Assembly: GCF_046365375.1 (NCBI RefSeq)
Contig: NZ_JBKEIT010000006.1
Span: forward strand, 62,001 to 126,000
Length of the DNA: 64,000 bases
Source of the DNA: Butyricimonas muris
Lineage (GTDB): Bacteria > Bacteroidota > Bacteroidia > Bacteroidales > Marinifilaceae
Direction: 5' to 3'
Each line of letters begins with the position of its first letter. Position 1 is the first letter of the stretch. Of this stretch, positions 51,328 to 60,108 are shown one piece after another. Position numbers and translations under genes: made by a program. A model generated the notes under the pieces. That model ran no database searches. It worked only from the letters and a program-made list of their open reading frames with translations, and was not told where the DNA came from.

Positions 51328-53901
51328 ATGAAAAGAATAATATGCATCATATGGGTATCTTTTTTCTTGTTCGGACTTTGTAATGAAGGGATGGCAAGGA
51401 AGAAAAAACAAGATGCCAAAAAAGAACAGCGAGAGAAACAATCTCCTTACGACGAGCTCTTCAAGGGAAAGACGATGAAGACCGCCAAGGGGTTGATGAC
51501 CGTACATAAATGGAAGGATAAAGTATATGTAGAATTTCCCGTCGAGTTGTTGGGAAAGGATATGATGCTTGTTTCTTCTATCGAAGATATCAGCGATAAC
51601 GGAGAAGGGGTAGTCGGGCAGTTTGCCGGTTATTCTTTGCCGCTTTGTTTTACCCGTTTGGATTCGTTTTTGCATGCTCGAATCTCGTTAATTGACAAAC
51701 CTCTGAACAACAGTAACCAGCGGAATATAGACGAGGCGATAGACCAAGCAAACGCGGGCGGGATTTACGCCATGTTCAAAGTTTTAGCTTTTACACCGGA
51801 TAGTAGTGCTATCGTGGTAGACATGACCTCTCTATTTATGGAGTATTCCCCGTACACGACTCCCTTTGCTCCGTACGCTGCCAATTCATTTTACGGGTGG
51901 ATAGCCCGGGAGCATGACTATAAAAAGGAATGCTCTTTCCTGAAAGACGTGAAAGCTTTTGACAATAACATTGCCGTGCAGTGTGAACTCGGGTTCGTGG
52001 AGAATCAATATTTGTTCGGGGCTTTCAAGATAGTTCCCGGTGACGTGAAAGTATCGGTAACCGTGAATAAGATTCTGTTGCAGTTGCCCGAGGAACAAAT
52101 GAAACCCCGTCTGGCAGATCCCCGTCTGGGGGTTGCCTATACACGGGTTTCTCATTTCCCGGACGAGAGGAAACCGCTGGAACAAACGCATTACACGAAG
52201 CGTTGGCGTCTGGAGCCGGCGGATGAGGCTGCTTATAACCGGGGAGAATTGGTCGAGCCTGAAAAGCCGATCGTGTTTTATATGGATTCATTGATGCCGC
52301 GGACATGGAAAAAGTACGTGAAAGAAGGCGTGGAAGCGTGGAATCGGGCGTTTGAGGCAATCGGGTTTAAAGATGCGGTACGGGTGGTGGATTTCCCGCG
52401 GAATGACCCGGAGTTTGACGCTAATAATATAAAATATTCGACGATTCGTTACGCTCCCCTGTGGTTGGATATGCAGAGTTCAATGCATATAGACCCGAGA
52501 ACGGGCGAGATATTGAATGCTTCCCTGTATTTGTATGACGGCATGGTGTCCGGCTTGCAGGACGAACGGAAATTAACCACGATGGCTGCTGACCCGGGGG
52601 TGAGAAAGACTTTCCTGTCGGAAGAAATGGTAGGTGATCTGATTCGCTCAACCGTGACGCGGGAAACGGGAATCAACTTGGGACTCCTTTACAACGCGGG
52701 AGCTTCGAGTGTCTACCCGGTTGATTCGTTGCGTTCTCCCGCGTTCACGCGAGAGTACGGGCTAAGTCCATCGATTATGGATGATGTACCCTGTAACTAT
52801 ATTGCCCAGCCGGGAGATTTGGAACGGGGGGTGCGAATGACTCCCAAAGGATTGGGCGAGTATGATTATTATGTCATTCATTGGCTGTACAAACCGATTT
52901 CCCCGGCGGCGACACCTTGGGATGAGTTTGCCGTTTTGGACGGGTGGATCAAGGAGGGACGGGGTAACCCGAATCTTCGTTACGGTAAAATGCCTTACTA
53001 TTATTATGATCCTACCTCTTTCTCCGGGGATTTGGGCGATGACCACCTGAAGGCTTTACGCTACGCGATCAATAACTTGAAACTCTCTTTGCGGCATTTC
53101 TACCGGTGGTATGCGGATGAGGATATCGATCAACGGAAACGTGCGGCCATGTATAACGCTTTGGGGTATCAATTGCGCAAGCGGATTAATGACCTTTCCG
53201 TGAATTTGGGCGGATTTTACCAGCATGAGGCATTCTCGGATGAAAACACGCCTTCTTATGTCGTGGTGCCCCGGGAAACACAAAGGGCGGCTTTGAAATA
53301 TATGGTCGAACTGGCGAAAGACCTCTCGTGGCTGGATAACAAAGAGGTGGAGCGTAAACTGGAAATCAGAAATTCGATGGAAGACCAGATTCGCGGTTTC
53401 ATACTGGGAACATTGACATTCAGGATAAAATACGTGGCTCTCGGTGCGGAGAAAGGCGGGGATTATTCCGTGAAAGAATATGTGAATGATATCTACAATA
53501 CCGTGTGGGAAGGTACGATCAAGAACCGCCCGTTGAAGAAGTACGAGATGGATTTGCAAAAAGACTTTCTGGGAAGTGTGGTTGCCTCGTCGACTGCGGC
53601 CACGACGGCGGGGAATTTTACGCCTCGCAAGGGATTGGTGGAAAGTGAACTCGCGGAGTTACCGGGTATCGATCGGCGGCAGGTGGAAAGCATGATGATG
53701 ACAGCGAGAGAACGTGGCGGATTCTCGCCGAATATGCGTGTCGTGATGCCGGGTGATTACGTGCTGGTAGACCATTACTTCAATATGTTGTTCCGGATTC
53801 AGGATTTGTTGAAAGGGGCAGTGACGAAAAGTACGGGGGATACACGTTTGCATTACGAGTATTTGTTGTACAAGATCAGGAAGATGCTAGATAATAAATA
53901 A
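51328..53901 (+). CDS. Metalloprotease paralogue with lost zinc site (pseudo-enzyme)
   Basis: An 857-residue exported paralogue of the preceding protein, with the same layout: SPYDELFKGK start, KRWRLEPADE, YLYDGMVSGL, SLRSPAF, PSIMDDVPCNYIAQPGD, ERGVRMTPKGLGEYD. At the zinc site the paralogue's HEVGHCLALMH reads RETGINLGLLY (Arg445 to Tyr455), so all three His are replaced while the Glu stays. The rest of the chain is intact, without frameshift, and the gene starts only 8 bases after the active copy. It is very likely a non-catalytic partner, for example a subunit or a substrate-holding decoy. Confidence 0.88.
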   Translation: MKRIICIIWVSFFLFGLCNEGMARKKKQDAKKEQREKQSPYDELFKGKTMKTAKGLMTVHKWKDKVYVEFPVELLGKDMMLVSSIEDISDNGEGVVGQFAGYSLPLCFTRLDSFLHARISLIDKPLNNSNQRNIDEAIDQANAGGIYAMFKVLAFTPDSSAIVVDMTSLFMEYSPYTTPFAPYAANSFYGWIAREHDYKKECSFLKDVKAFDNNIAVQCELGFVENQYLFGAFKIVPGDVKVSVTVNKILLQLPEEQMKPRLADPRLGVAYTRVSHFPDERKPLEQTHYTKRWRLEPADEAAYNRGELVEPEKPIVFYMDSLMPRTWKKYVKEGVEAWNRAFEAIGFKDAVRVVDFPRNDPEFDANNIKYSTIRYAPLWLDMQSSMHIDPRTGEILNASLYLYDGMVSGLQDERKLTTMAADPGVRKTFLSEEMVGDLIRSTVTRETGINLGLLYNAGASSVYPVDSLRSPAFTREYGLSPSIMDDVPCNYIAQPGDLERGVRMTPKGLGEYDYYVIHWLYKPISPAATPWDEFAVLDGWIKEGRGNPNLRYGKMPYYYYDPTSFSGDLGDDHLKALRYAINNLKLSLRHFYRWYADEDIDQRKRAAMYNALGYQLRKRINDLSVNLGGFYQHEAFSDENTPSYVVVPRETQRAALKYMVELAKDLSWLDNKEVERKLEIRNSMEDQIRGFILGTLTFRIKYVALGAEKGGDYSVKEYVNDIYNTVWEGTIKNRPLKKYEMDLQKDFLGSVVASSTAATTAGNFTPRKGLVESELAELPGIDRRQVESMMMTARERGGFSPNMRVVMPGDYVLVDHYFNMLFRIQDLLKGAVTKSTGDTRLHYEYLLYKIRKMLDNK

Positions 53902-53927
53902 TGTTTGTATAAATAATTAAATCACGT

Positions 53928-54848
53928 ATGGAAGAACCAATTATTAGAGTGGAAAATTTATCCCATCGTTACAGTATTCAATGGGCGATTCGGGATATAA
54001 GTTTCGAAATCACCGGAAATGGTATTTACGGGTTGCTGGGATCGAACGGTGCCGGGAAATCAACCACGATGAATATCATTTGCGGGGTGTTGAAACAGAC
54101 GCAGGGAGATGTCTGGATCAAGGGAATCAATTTGCGGGAAAACCCGGTAGAGGCAAAGAAGCATCTGGGTTTTCTCCCCCAAAAACCACCTTTACATTCG
54201 GATCTTACCGTGGAGGAGTACTTGATTCATTGCGCGAATATGCGGTTGATGCCGGGAAAAGAGATTCCCGGGGCGGTGAGGGATGTTATGGTACGTTGCG
54301 GCATATCACATTTCGCCAAACGTCTGATTCGTAATTTATCGGGAGGATACCAGCAACGGTTGGGAATAGCGCAGGCTATTATTCATAACCCCGATTTCGT
54401 GGTGCTGGATGAACCGACCAACGGGCTCGATCCGAACCAAATCGTGGAAATACGCCACTTGATCAAGGAGATTGCCGAGGAACGGACGATTATTCTGTCG
54501 ACTCATATCTTGTCTGAAGTGCAGGCTACATGTGATTATATCCGGATGATCGAGGAAGGGCAGCTCGTGTTCGCCGGGACGGTGGATGATTTCGACAATT
54601 ATATCGTGCCGGACACGTTGGTCGTTTCTTTGATAAACACGCCGGCAGCGGAAGAGTTGAAAGCCATCGAGGGTGTGCTCGGCGTGGAGGAATTGGGCGG
54701 TAAAAATTACCGGGTACGCTTTGACGACGCTACCGGGGTAACGGAACGTATCGTGGAAACCAGCGTGGCGAAGGGATGGAGATTGTCGGGTATTCAGGTG
54801 GAAAAAAATTCCATGGATTCCATTTTTGCCGTGTTATCAAAGAAGTAA
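53928..54848 (+). CDS. GldA-like ABC transporter ATP-binding protein, copy 2
   Basis: A 306-residue ATPase nearly co-linear with the copy at 27893: MEEPIIRVENLSHRYS start, Walker A GSNGAGKSTT, LSGGYQQRLG, Walker B VVLDEPTNGLDPNQ, STHILSEVQ. It serves the fused permease gene 24 bases downstream. The close pair of paralogues in two SusCD loci shows duplication of a module. Confidence 0.93.
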   Translation: MEEPIIRVENLSHRYSIQWAIRDISFEITGNGIYGLLGSNGAGKSTTMNIICGVLKQTQGDVWIKGINLRENPVEAKKHLGFLPQKPPLHSDLTVEEYLIHCANMRLMPGKEIPGAVRDVMVRCGISHFAKRLIRNLSGGYQQRLGIAQAIIHNPDFVVLDEPTNGLDPNQIVEIRHLIKEIAEERTIILSTHILSEVQATCDYIRMIEEGQLVFAGTVDDFDNYIVPDTLVVSLINTPAAEELKAIEGVLGVEELGGKNYRVRFDDATGVTERIVETSVAKGWRLSGIQVEKNSMDSIFAVLSKK

Positions 54849-54872
54849 ATCACTCTATAAACTGATAAAAAG

Positions 54873-57167
54873 ATGAAGACAATATATAAAATAGCCCGGA
54901 CCGAATTGCAAACTTTGTTCTATTCGCCGGTGGCATGGTTGATTCTGGTGATTTTTACTTTTCAAGCGAGCATGGCGTTTACCGATATGCTGGGAGGATA
55001 CGTCAGAAGCCAGTCGCTGGGCTACCGCCTGTGGAGCGTGACGGAAGGAGCTTTTGGCGGGATGCGCGGTTTGTTTACTCAAATGCAGCAATACCTGTAT
55101 CTCTATATCCCCTTGTTGACCATGGGATTGATGAGCAGGGAGTTAAGTAGCGGTTCCATTAAATTACTCTATTCGTCACCCGTGACGAACACGCAGATTA
55201 TTCTCGGGAAATACCTTTCTATGATGATTTACGGGCTCGTGTTGACGGGAATATTGATGGTGTACATGATCTTTGCCCTGTTCGCCGTGAAGTCTGCCGA
55301 TTTCCCGGCTATGCTTTCCGGTTTACTGGGGCTTTATTTGCTGCTTTGCGCTTACGCGGCGATAGGTTTGTTCATGTCGAGCGTTACTTCTTACCAAGTC
55401 GTCGCGGCCATGGGAACGCTGGCTATACTTGCGGTATTAAATTACGTGAAAGGTATGTGGCAGGATATCGAATTTGTGCGTGATATCACCTATTGGCTGG
55501 CGATCGGCGGACGCGCGGACGAATTTATCCGGGGACTGATATGCAGTGAAGATGTTTTATATTTCGTGATTGTTATCGTGCTTTTTCTGATGTTGTCCAT
55601 TATCCGCTTACAAGGACGGCGTCAGAAAACTTTGTGGATGGTGACGTGGGGAAAATATGCCGGAGTGGTTGTTGTTGCTATGCTTATGGGGTTCCTCACT
55701 TCCCGTCCCAAGTTAATGGCTTTCTATGATGCGACACGTACCAAAATGCGCACGTTGACACCTAATAGTCAGGATATCGTGGCAAGAATGGACGGCGGGT
55801 TGACAATCACTACTTTCGTGAATATATTGGAAGAGAATTACTGGGCCGGTTTGCCCCGGAGCGTGAACGATGATCTCCGGCGTTTCAGAATGTACACGCG
55901 CTTCAAGCCGGAGATTAAAATGAAGTACATTTACTATTATGACAAGGCTGAAAATCCCTCGCTGGATAAGTCTTACCCGAACTTGTCCGATCGGGGACGG
56001 ATGTTAAAACGTGCCGAGATATGGGATCTGGATTCGAATATGTTTATGCGCCCGGAAGAAGTGAAGAAAATAGTAGACTTGAAACCCGAGGGGAATCGTT
56101 TCGTACGTCTGTTGGAAAGGGATAACGGGGAAAAGACTTTCTTGCGGATATTCGACGATCTGCAACGCTTCCCCTTTGAAACAGAGATTTCTGCATCGTT
56201 CAAACGATTGGTCATGGAGCTGCCTTTGGTCGGTTTCGTGAAAGGTCATGGCGAGCGGGATTGTATCCGGGAAGGTGATCGGGATTATAACCGCTTCGCT
56301 CAAGATAAGCCTTTCCGTCATTCTTTGATTAACCAAGGATTTGATTTCACGGAAGTAACATTGGATAAACCCATACCGGAAAAGGTGGATATCATCGTGA
56401 TTGCCGATATGCGTTACGCGATGACGGAGCAGGAGAAAGCGAATCTGGGCGCTTATATTGCCCGCGGCGGTAATCTGGTTGTCGCCGGAGAACCCCGTAG
56501 GCAGGAAGTGATGAACCCGATCGTGGAACAATTCGGCGTGAAATTCTTACCGGGACGTCTGGTAAAAGTCAGCGAGAATTTTGATCCTGATTTTATTATC
56601 GCTCGTCCGACCAAGGAAGCACAGGATATTGCTTACATTTTTGAGACTCTCTATCGCCGGGAATACGTGGTGACAATGCCGGGTTCTACGGCATTGGAGT
56701 ATACCGAAGATAAAGGATTCAAAGTAACCCCGCTTTTCGTGAGCGACACGATCGGCAGTTGGAACGAGGTGGAAACAACCGATTTCCTGGATGATACCGT
56801 CCGTCTGAATCCTGCCGCGGGTGAAGTGGAGCGCTCGTATCCGACCGTGTTGGCATTATCACGCCAAATGGGTGATAAGGAGCAACGAATCGTTATTCTC
56901 GGTGATGCCGATTGCTTGAGCAACGGAGAGATTAGCATATCCCGAAAAGATGTTCCGGCGGCTAACTATTATTTAATCTCCGGTTCTTTCTTCTGGCTCT
57001 CCGAAGAGGAGGTGCCGATTGATGTGCGGCGTCCGACACCCCCCGATAATGCGGTGAACTTAGGGATGAACGCCATGTATTACTGGAAAATCGTACTGAT
57101 GGGGCTTTGGCCTGCCATTCTGGCTTTCTTCGCTATCTTTATCTGGGTACGCCGGAGAGGGAGGTAA
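54873..57167 (+). CDS. Fused ABC-2 permease and GldG-like protein, copy 2
   Basis: A 764-residue fusion with the same build as the copy at 28831: start MKTIYKIARTELQTLFYSPV, GldF-like membrane part (LYLYIPLLTMGLMSRELSSG), GldG-like extracytoplasmic domain (LVGFVKGHGERDCI; YIARGGNLVVAGEP), a C-terminal helix and the tail RRRGR. It ends the second SusCD locus and is followed by a strong terminator. The cargo is unknown. Confidence 0.87.
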   Translation: MKTIYKIARTELQTLFYSPVAWLILVIFTFQASMAFTDMLGGYVRSQSLGYRLWSVTEGAFGGMRGLFTQMQQYLYLYIPLLTMGLMSRELSSGSIKLLYSSPVTNTQIILGKYLSMMIYGLVLTGILMVYMIFALFAVKSADFPAMLSGLLGLYLLLCAYAAIGLFMSSVTSYQVVAAMGTLAILAVLNYVKGMWQDIEFVRDITYWLAIGGRADEFIRGLICSEDVLYFVIVIVLFLMLSIIRLQGRRQKTLWMVTWGKYAGVVVVAMLMGFLTSRPKLMAFYDATRTKMRTLTPNSQDIVARMDGGLTITTFVNILEENYWAGLPRSVNDDLRRFRMYTRFKPEIKMKYIYYYDKAENPSLDKSYPNLSDRGRMLKRAEIWDLDSNMFMRPEEVKKIVDLKPEGNRFVRLLERDNGEKTFLRIFDDLQRFPFETEISASFKRLVMELPLVGFVKGHGERDCIREGDRDYNRFAQDKPFRHSLINQGFDFTEVTLDKPIPEKVDIIVIADMRYAMTEQEKANLGAYIARGGNLVVAGEPRRQEVMNPIVEQFGVKFLPGRLVKVSENFDPDFIIARPTKEAQDIAYIFETLYRREYVVTMPGSTALEYTEDKGFKVTPLFVSDTIGSWNEVETTDFLDDTVRLNPAAGEVERSYPTVLALSRQMGDKEQRIVILGDADCLSNGEISISRKDVPAANYYLISGSFFWLSEEEVPIDVRRPTPPDNAVNLGMNAMYYWKIVLMGLWPAILAFFAIFIWVRRRGR

Positions 57168-57235
57168 AAGAATAATTCCGGTAAGATAGAACTTTGAATT
57201 ATAGTGCCGAAACGTGTGAGTTTTCTTTCTTTAAA

Positions 57236-57277
57236 GGGGCATTCCGGTGAGAATCGGGATGCCTCTTCTGTTTTTTT
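57236..57277 (+). terminator. Terminator after the second ABC module
   Basis: GGGGCATTCCG (57236-57246) pairs fully, with two G-U pairs, with CGGGATGCCTC (57255-57265) around an 8-base loop. TTCTGTTTTTTT follows. It closes the 18-kb second SusCD locus. Confidence 0.85.
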
Positions 57278-57563
57278 CACGGGATACTCTTGTGGGAAAA
57301 GAAAATGAGTTACATAGACAAGAGTCACTTTCTTTTTTATTTTGTGTGGCGTCACCACGTGTTACCACTGGCGTGTATAAGCCTGCATAGTGGTTAGTAT
57401 TGTAATCGTATGTGAATTTATTTTTCATAGAACTATAAAAAAATATAATCAAGGTTTACTCGTCTGGAATAATATCGCGGGATGATTTAAGGAAACGCTA
57501 ATAAATGCTATATTTACAACCTAAATTTTGTGTAATGTGTTTTAAATTGTAAATGTGTTTATT
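57278..57563. other. Intergenic region before the fucosidase gene
   Basis: About 290 bases without a credible gene. It contains a promoter candidate near its right end and a short GTGGCGTCACCAC palindrome-like element around 57345. Nothing else was recognised. Confidence 0.4.
57486..57516 (+). promoter_or_regulatory. Candidate promoter of the fucosidase-yggL pair
   Basis: TTTA (57486-57489), a 19-base spacer and TATATTTA (57509-57516) each miss the Bacteroidetes consensus by one base. The ATG follows 47 bases later. Confidence 0.4.
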
Positions 57564-59654
57564 ATGTTATTGCGCGGATGTTTAATTATTATTTTGCTGG
57601 GTGTGCAGTTTGCTTTCGGGCAACAGAAACCCGATCCTGATTGGGTAAATCAGAAGTTTTCAATGTTCATTCACTGGGGTTTGTACTCGGAGTTGGGGGG
57701 AGTTTGGAAGGGAGAACCGGTACGGGCGGGATACAGTGAGCAGATTCAGTCGTTTGCACGGATTCCGAAAGCGGAGTACGAGGCGGTGGCGAAACAGTTC
57801 GATCCGGAGAAATGGAATGCGGACGAGGTGGCAGCTTTGGCAAAAGCGGCAGGGATGAAGTCGATCGTGTTCACGTCGAAGCATCATGACGGTTTTTGTA
57901 TGTACCATTCCAAGTACACGAAATACAATATCGTGGATGCTACTCCGTTCAAACGGGACGTGATGAAGGAATTGTCGGATGCCTGTCAGCGGCAGGGAGT
58001 GAAGTTCGCGGTGTATTATTCTTTGATAGACTGGAACTTCCCGGGCAACGGGATTACTCCTCATAACGCGGATGCTATTTCCCCGAAACATCACGAGTTT
58101 AGTATGAAGCAAGTGGAAGAGATCATGACGAACTATGGTCCGATCTCCGAAATTTGGTTTGACATGGGTTCCTTGACGGCGGAGCAGAGTAAGGAATTGT
58201 ACGACTTGGTGACCCGCTTGCAACCGCGATGTATGGTGAGCGGACGTTTGGGGAATGACCGGGGTGACTTTGCCGTGATGGCGGACAATAAAATGCCTGA
58301 CCACAAGATCGGGGTGCCTTGGCAAACCGCGGCTTCATTCTTCCATGAAACGTGGAGTTATCGTTCATGGCAGGAACGGGGTAATTTGGACGCGAAGATC
58401 AACGAGAAGATAGGCAGTATGGTCAAAGTGGTAAGCCGGGGAGGGAACTACTTGTTGAATATCGGTCCCCGGGGAGATGGTTCCGTGGTAGAGTTCGAGA
58501 AGGATGCTCTTTTGGCGATGGGACAATGGCTGAAAAATTACGGGGAAGCGATTTATAGTACCACCGCGAATCCGTTTGACCATGCCCCGGAATGGGGTGA
58601 TATCACCCGTAGGGGGAACAACCTCTATTTGTTCGTCGAGAAAATGCCGGACAATCGGGAGATCGAGTTAAAAGGCGTGATAGGCAAGGCAAAGCGTGCG
58701 GCGTTGTTACTTGACGGCAAGGCGTTGGACATGAAACAAAACGGGCAAACGGTATCCGTGGCTATCCCGCGAACCGTGAAGCCGGACAGGGGGATGATTG
58801 TGGTGAAGTTGGAATTTGAGGATACATTCCGGGCGGTACCCGACCAAGTTTTAAAAACGAAAGTGTTGACAGCGGTTAACGCTATACCCGTGTATGCGCA
58901 TTCAAGTATGGATTACTATTCCAGTTACCGGAGTACGGTCGGTTTCGCGTGGCATTTCGAGAAGAAGGGGGCAACGGTGACCCCGACGGTCGTTTACACG
59001 GCAGGTGATCAGGAGCGGGTGGTACGTCTTACGATAGATGGAGAAGTACAAGATGTTACTTTAACAGGTGGTAAAATTCAAGCGTTGAATGGTAACCCGC
59101 GATCTTTGCACTGGGGCAACGTGTACATGTACAATGCCCGGGGCGGAGCCTATACCGGTAATGCCGAGGGATTGAAAAAGAATATCGATATCGTCGGGGA
59201 TGGTTGGAAACCCCGTCAGGACTTAAAGCCGGGCGAGGAGGTGAAAATTCCGGTAGAAGAAAAGGAATCCGTGGAGATTTTACACGAGTTCACCAGTGAC
59301 CGGGAACAAGATATTCTGGTGGAGATTGCCGTTGCCGACGGAACCCAAGTTATTTTGAACGGGAAACGGGTATCCTTGCGCTCGTACGTGGGAGGAGTGC
59401 CCCGGAATAACACGGTGGTGAAATTGCACGTGCAAAAAGGAAAAAATCAATTGATAGTGCAGCTATATAACCGTTACGGGAAAGAAGTTACCTACTTGAT
59501 GAACCCGAACGTGAAACAAGAAGAGTATAAACTACGTTTGAATCCTATGAAGCTTTACCCGGGAAATATCCATGACTGCACGTTGAAAGAGGCATCCCCG
59601 GTGAACAAGAACAGTGACATGGGATTACGGGATGCACGGGTAGAATTTGAATAA
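57564..59654 (+). CDS. Alpha-L-fucosidase, family GH29, exported
   Basis: About 696 residues; the start is placed at ATG 57564 (MLLRGCLIIILLGVQFAFGQ, a signal peptide), since the longer frame starts with GTG. GH29 features are MFIHWGLYSELGGVW, SKHHDGFCMY, and the nucleophile in SEIWFDMGS (Asp200), then GGNYLLNIGPRGDGSV. The C-terminal third adds beta-rich domains, one at about 440-540 and one with DGTQVILNGKRV. It removes alpha-L-fucose from host glycans or fucosylated glycopeptides, probably in the periplasm. It is the only glycoside hydrolase in the window. Confidence 0.92.
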   Translation: MLLRGCLIIILLGVQFAFGQQKPDPDWVNQKFSMFIHWGLYSELGGVWKGEPVRAGYSEQIQSFARIPKAEYEAVAKQFDPEKWNADEVAALAKAAGMKSIVFTSKHHDGFCMYHSKYTKYNIVDATPFKRDVMKELSDACQRQGVKFAVYYSLIDWNFPGNGITPHNADAISPKHHEFSMKQVEEIMTNYGPISEIWFDMGSLTAEQSKELYDLVTRLQPRCMVSGRLGNDRGDFAVMADNKMPDHKIGVPWQTAASFFHETWSYRSWQERGNLDAKINEKIGSMVKVVSRGGNYLLNIGPRGDGSVVEFEKDALLAMGQWLKNYGEAIYSTTANPFDHAPEWGDITRRGNNLYLFVEKMPDNREIELKGVIGKAKRAALLLDGKALDMKQNGQTVSVAIPRTVKPDRGMIVVKLEFEDTFRAVPDQVLKTKVLTAVNAIPVYAHSSMDYYSSYRSTVGFAWHFEKKGATVTPTVVYTAGDQERVVRLTIDGEVQDVTLTGGKIQALNGNPRSLHWGNVYMYNARGGAYTGNAEGLKKNIDIVGDGWKPRQDLKPGEEVKIPVEEKESVEILHEFTSDREQDILVEIAVADGTQVILNGKRVSLRSYVGGVPRNNTVVKLHVQKGKNQLIVQLYNRYGKEVTYLMNPNVKQEEYKLRLNPMKLYPGNIHDCTLKEASPVNKNSDMGLRDARVEFE

Positions 59655-59669
59655 TAAATAATAGAGCGT

Positions 59670-59990
59670 ATGAAAAAGAGATTGCGGAAAAAATTGCACA
59701 AGGGAGAGTTCAAAGAATTGGGATTCTCGTTTGATGCTAAATTTAAGGCAGATACGGATCTGGGTGTCGTGGAAGCATGGTTGCAGGAATTGGCAATTTT
59801 GTTGCACGACCGAGGTCTGGAAATGGGAGGAGGCTGGAATTCTGACGTTTGCGGGGGATTTATCACCCGTGAGCGGGGAAGCGTAACTTCCGAGGAACGG
59901 GAAATGATGAAAAAATGGTTTGACGAGCATAATCAAAATATCGACCAAATCAACGTGGGAGAGTTGAAAGATGCTTGGTACGGCTGGTAA
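59670..59990 (+). CDS. yggL: YggL-family (DUF469) protein
   Basis: A 106-residue cytoplasmic protein of the YggL family: basic start KKRLRKKLHKGEFKELGFSF, then a conserved GGWNSDVCGGFITRERGS segment. In E. coli YggL binds the 50S ribosomal subunit. It starts 15 bases after the fucosidase stop and is probably co-transcribed with it, although no functional link is evident. Confidence 0.85.
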   Translation: MKKRLRKKLHKGEFKELGFSFDAKFKADTDLGVVEAWLQELAILLHDRGLEMGGGWNSDVCGGFITRERGSVTSEEREMMKKWFDEHNQNIDQINVGELKDAWYGW

Positions 59991-60029
59991 AAATAGCCCG
60001 ATCGGTTTTCGTTTTGTTGCAAAATATTT

Positions 60030-60037
60030 TACTTTTG
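60030..60037 (+). promoter_or_regulatory. Candidate -7 box of the M13 peptidase gene
   Basis: TACTTTTG is an exact TAnnTTTG match. A weak -33 (TTTT or TTTC at 60006-60010) lies 19-20 bases upstream. The leader to the ATG is about 65 bases and carries a hairpin. Confidence 0.45.
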
Positions 60038-60045
60038 TCAGTCAC

Positions 60046-60070
60046 TACCCGGGGACAGGTTCTCCGGGTA
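60046..60070 (+). promoter_or_regulatory. Leader hairpin of the M13 peptidase gene
   Basis: TACCCGG (60046-60052) pairs with CCGGGTA (60064-60070), and the inner GGA/TCT extends the stem to ten pairs with a five-base loop. No U-run follows, so it is a leader structure and not a terminator of yggL. Confidence 0.5.
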
Positions 60071-60108
60071 TGTGCTTGAAAGGAAAAGACGACTAGAAAA
60101 CTGATAAT

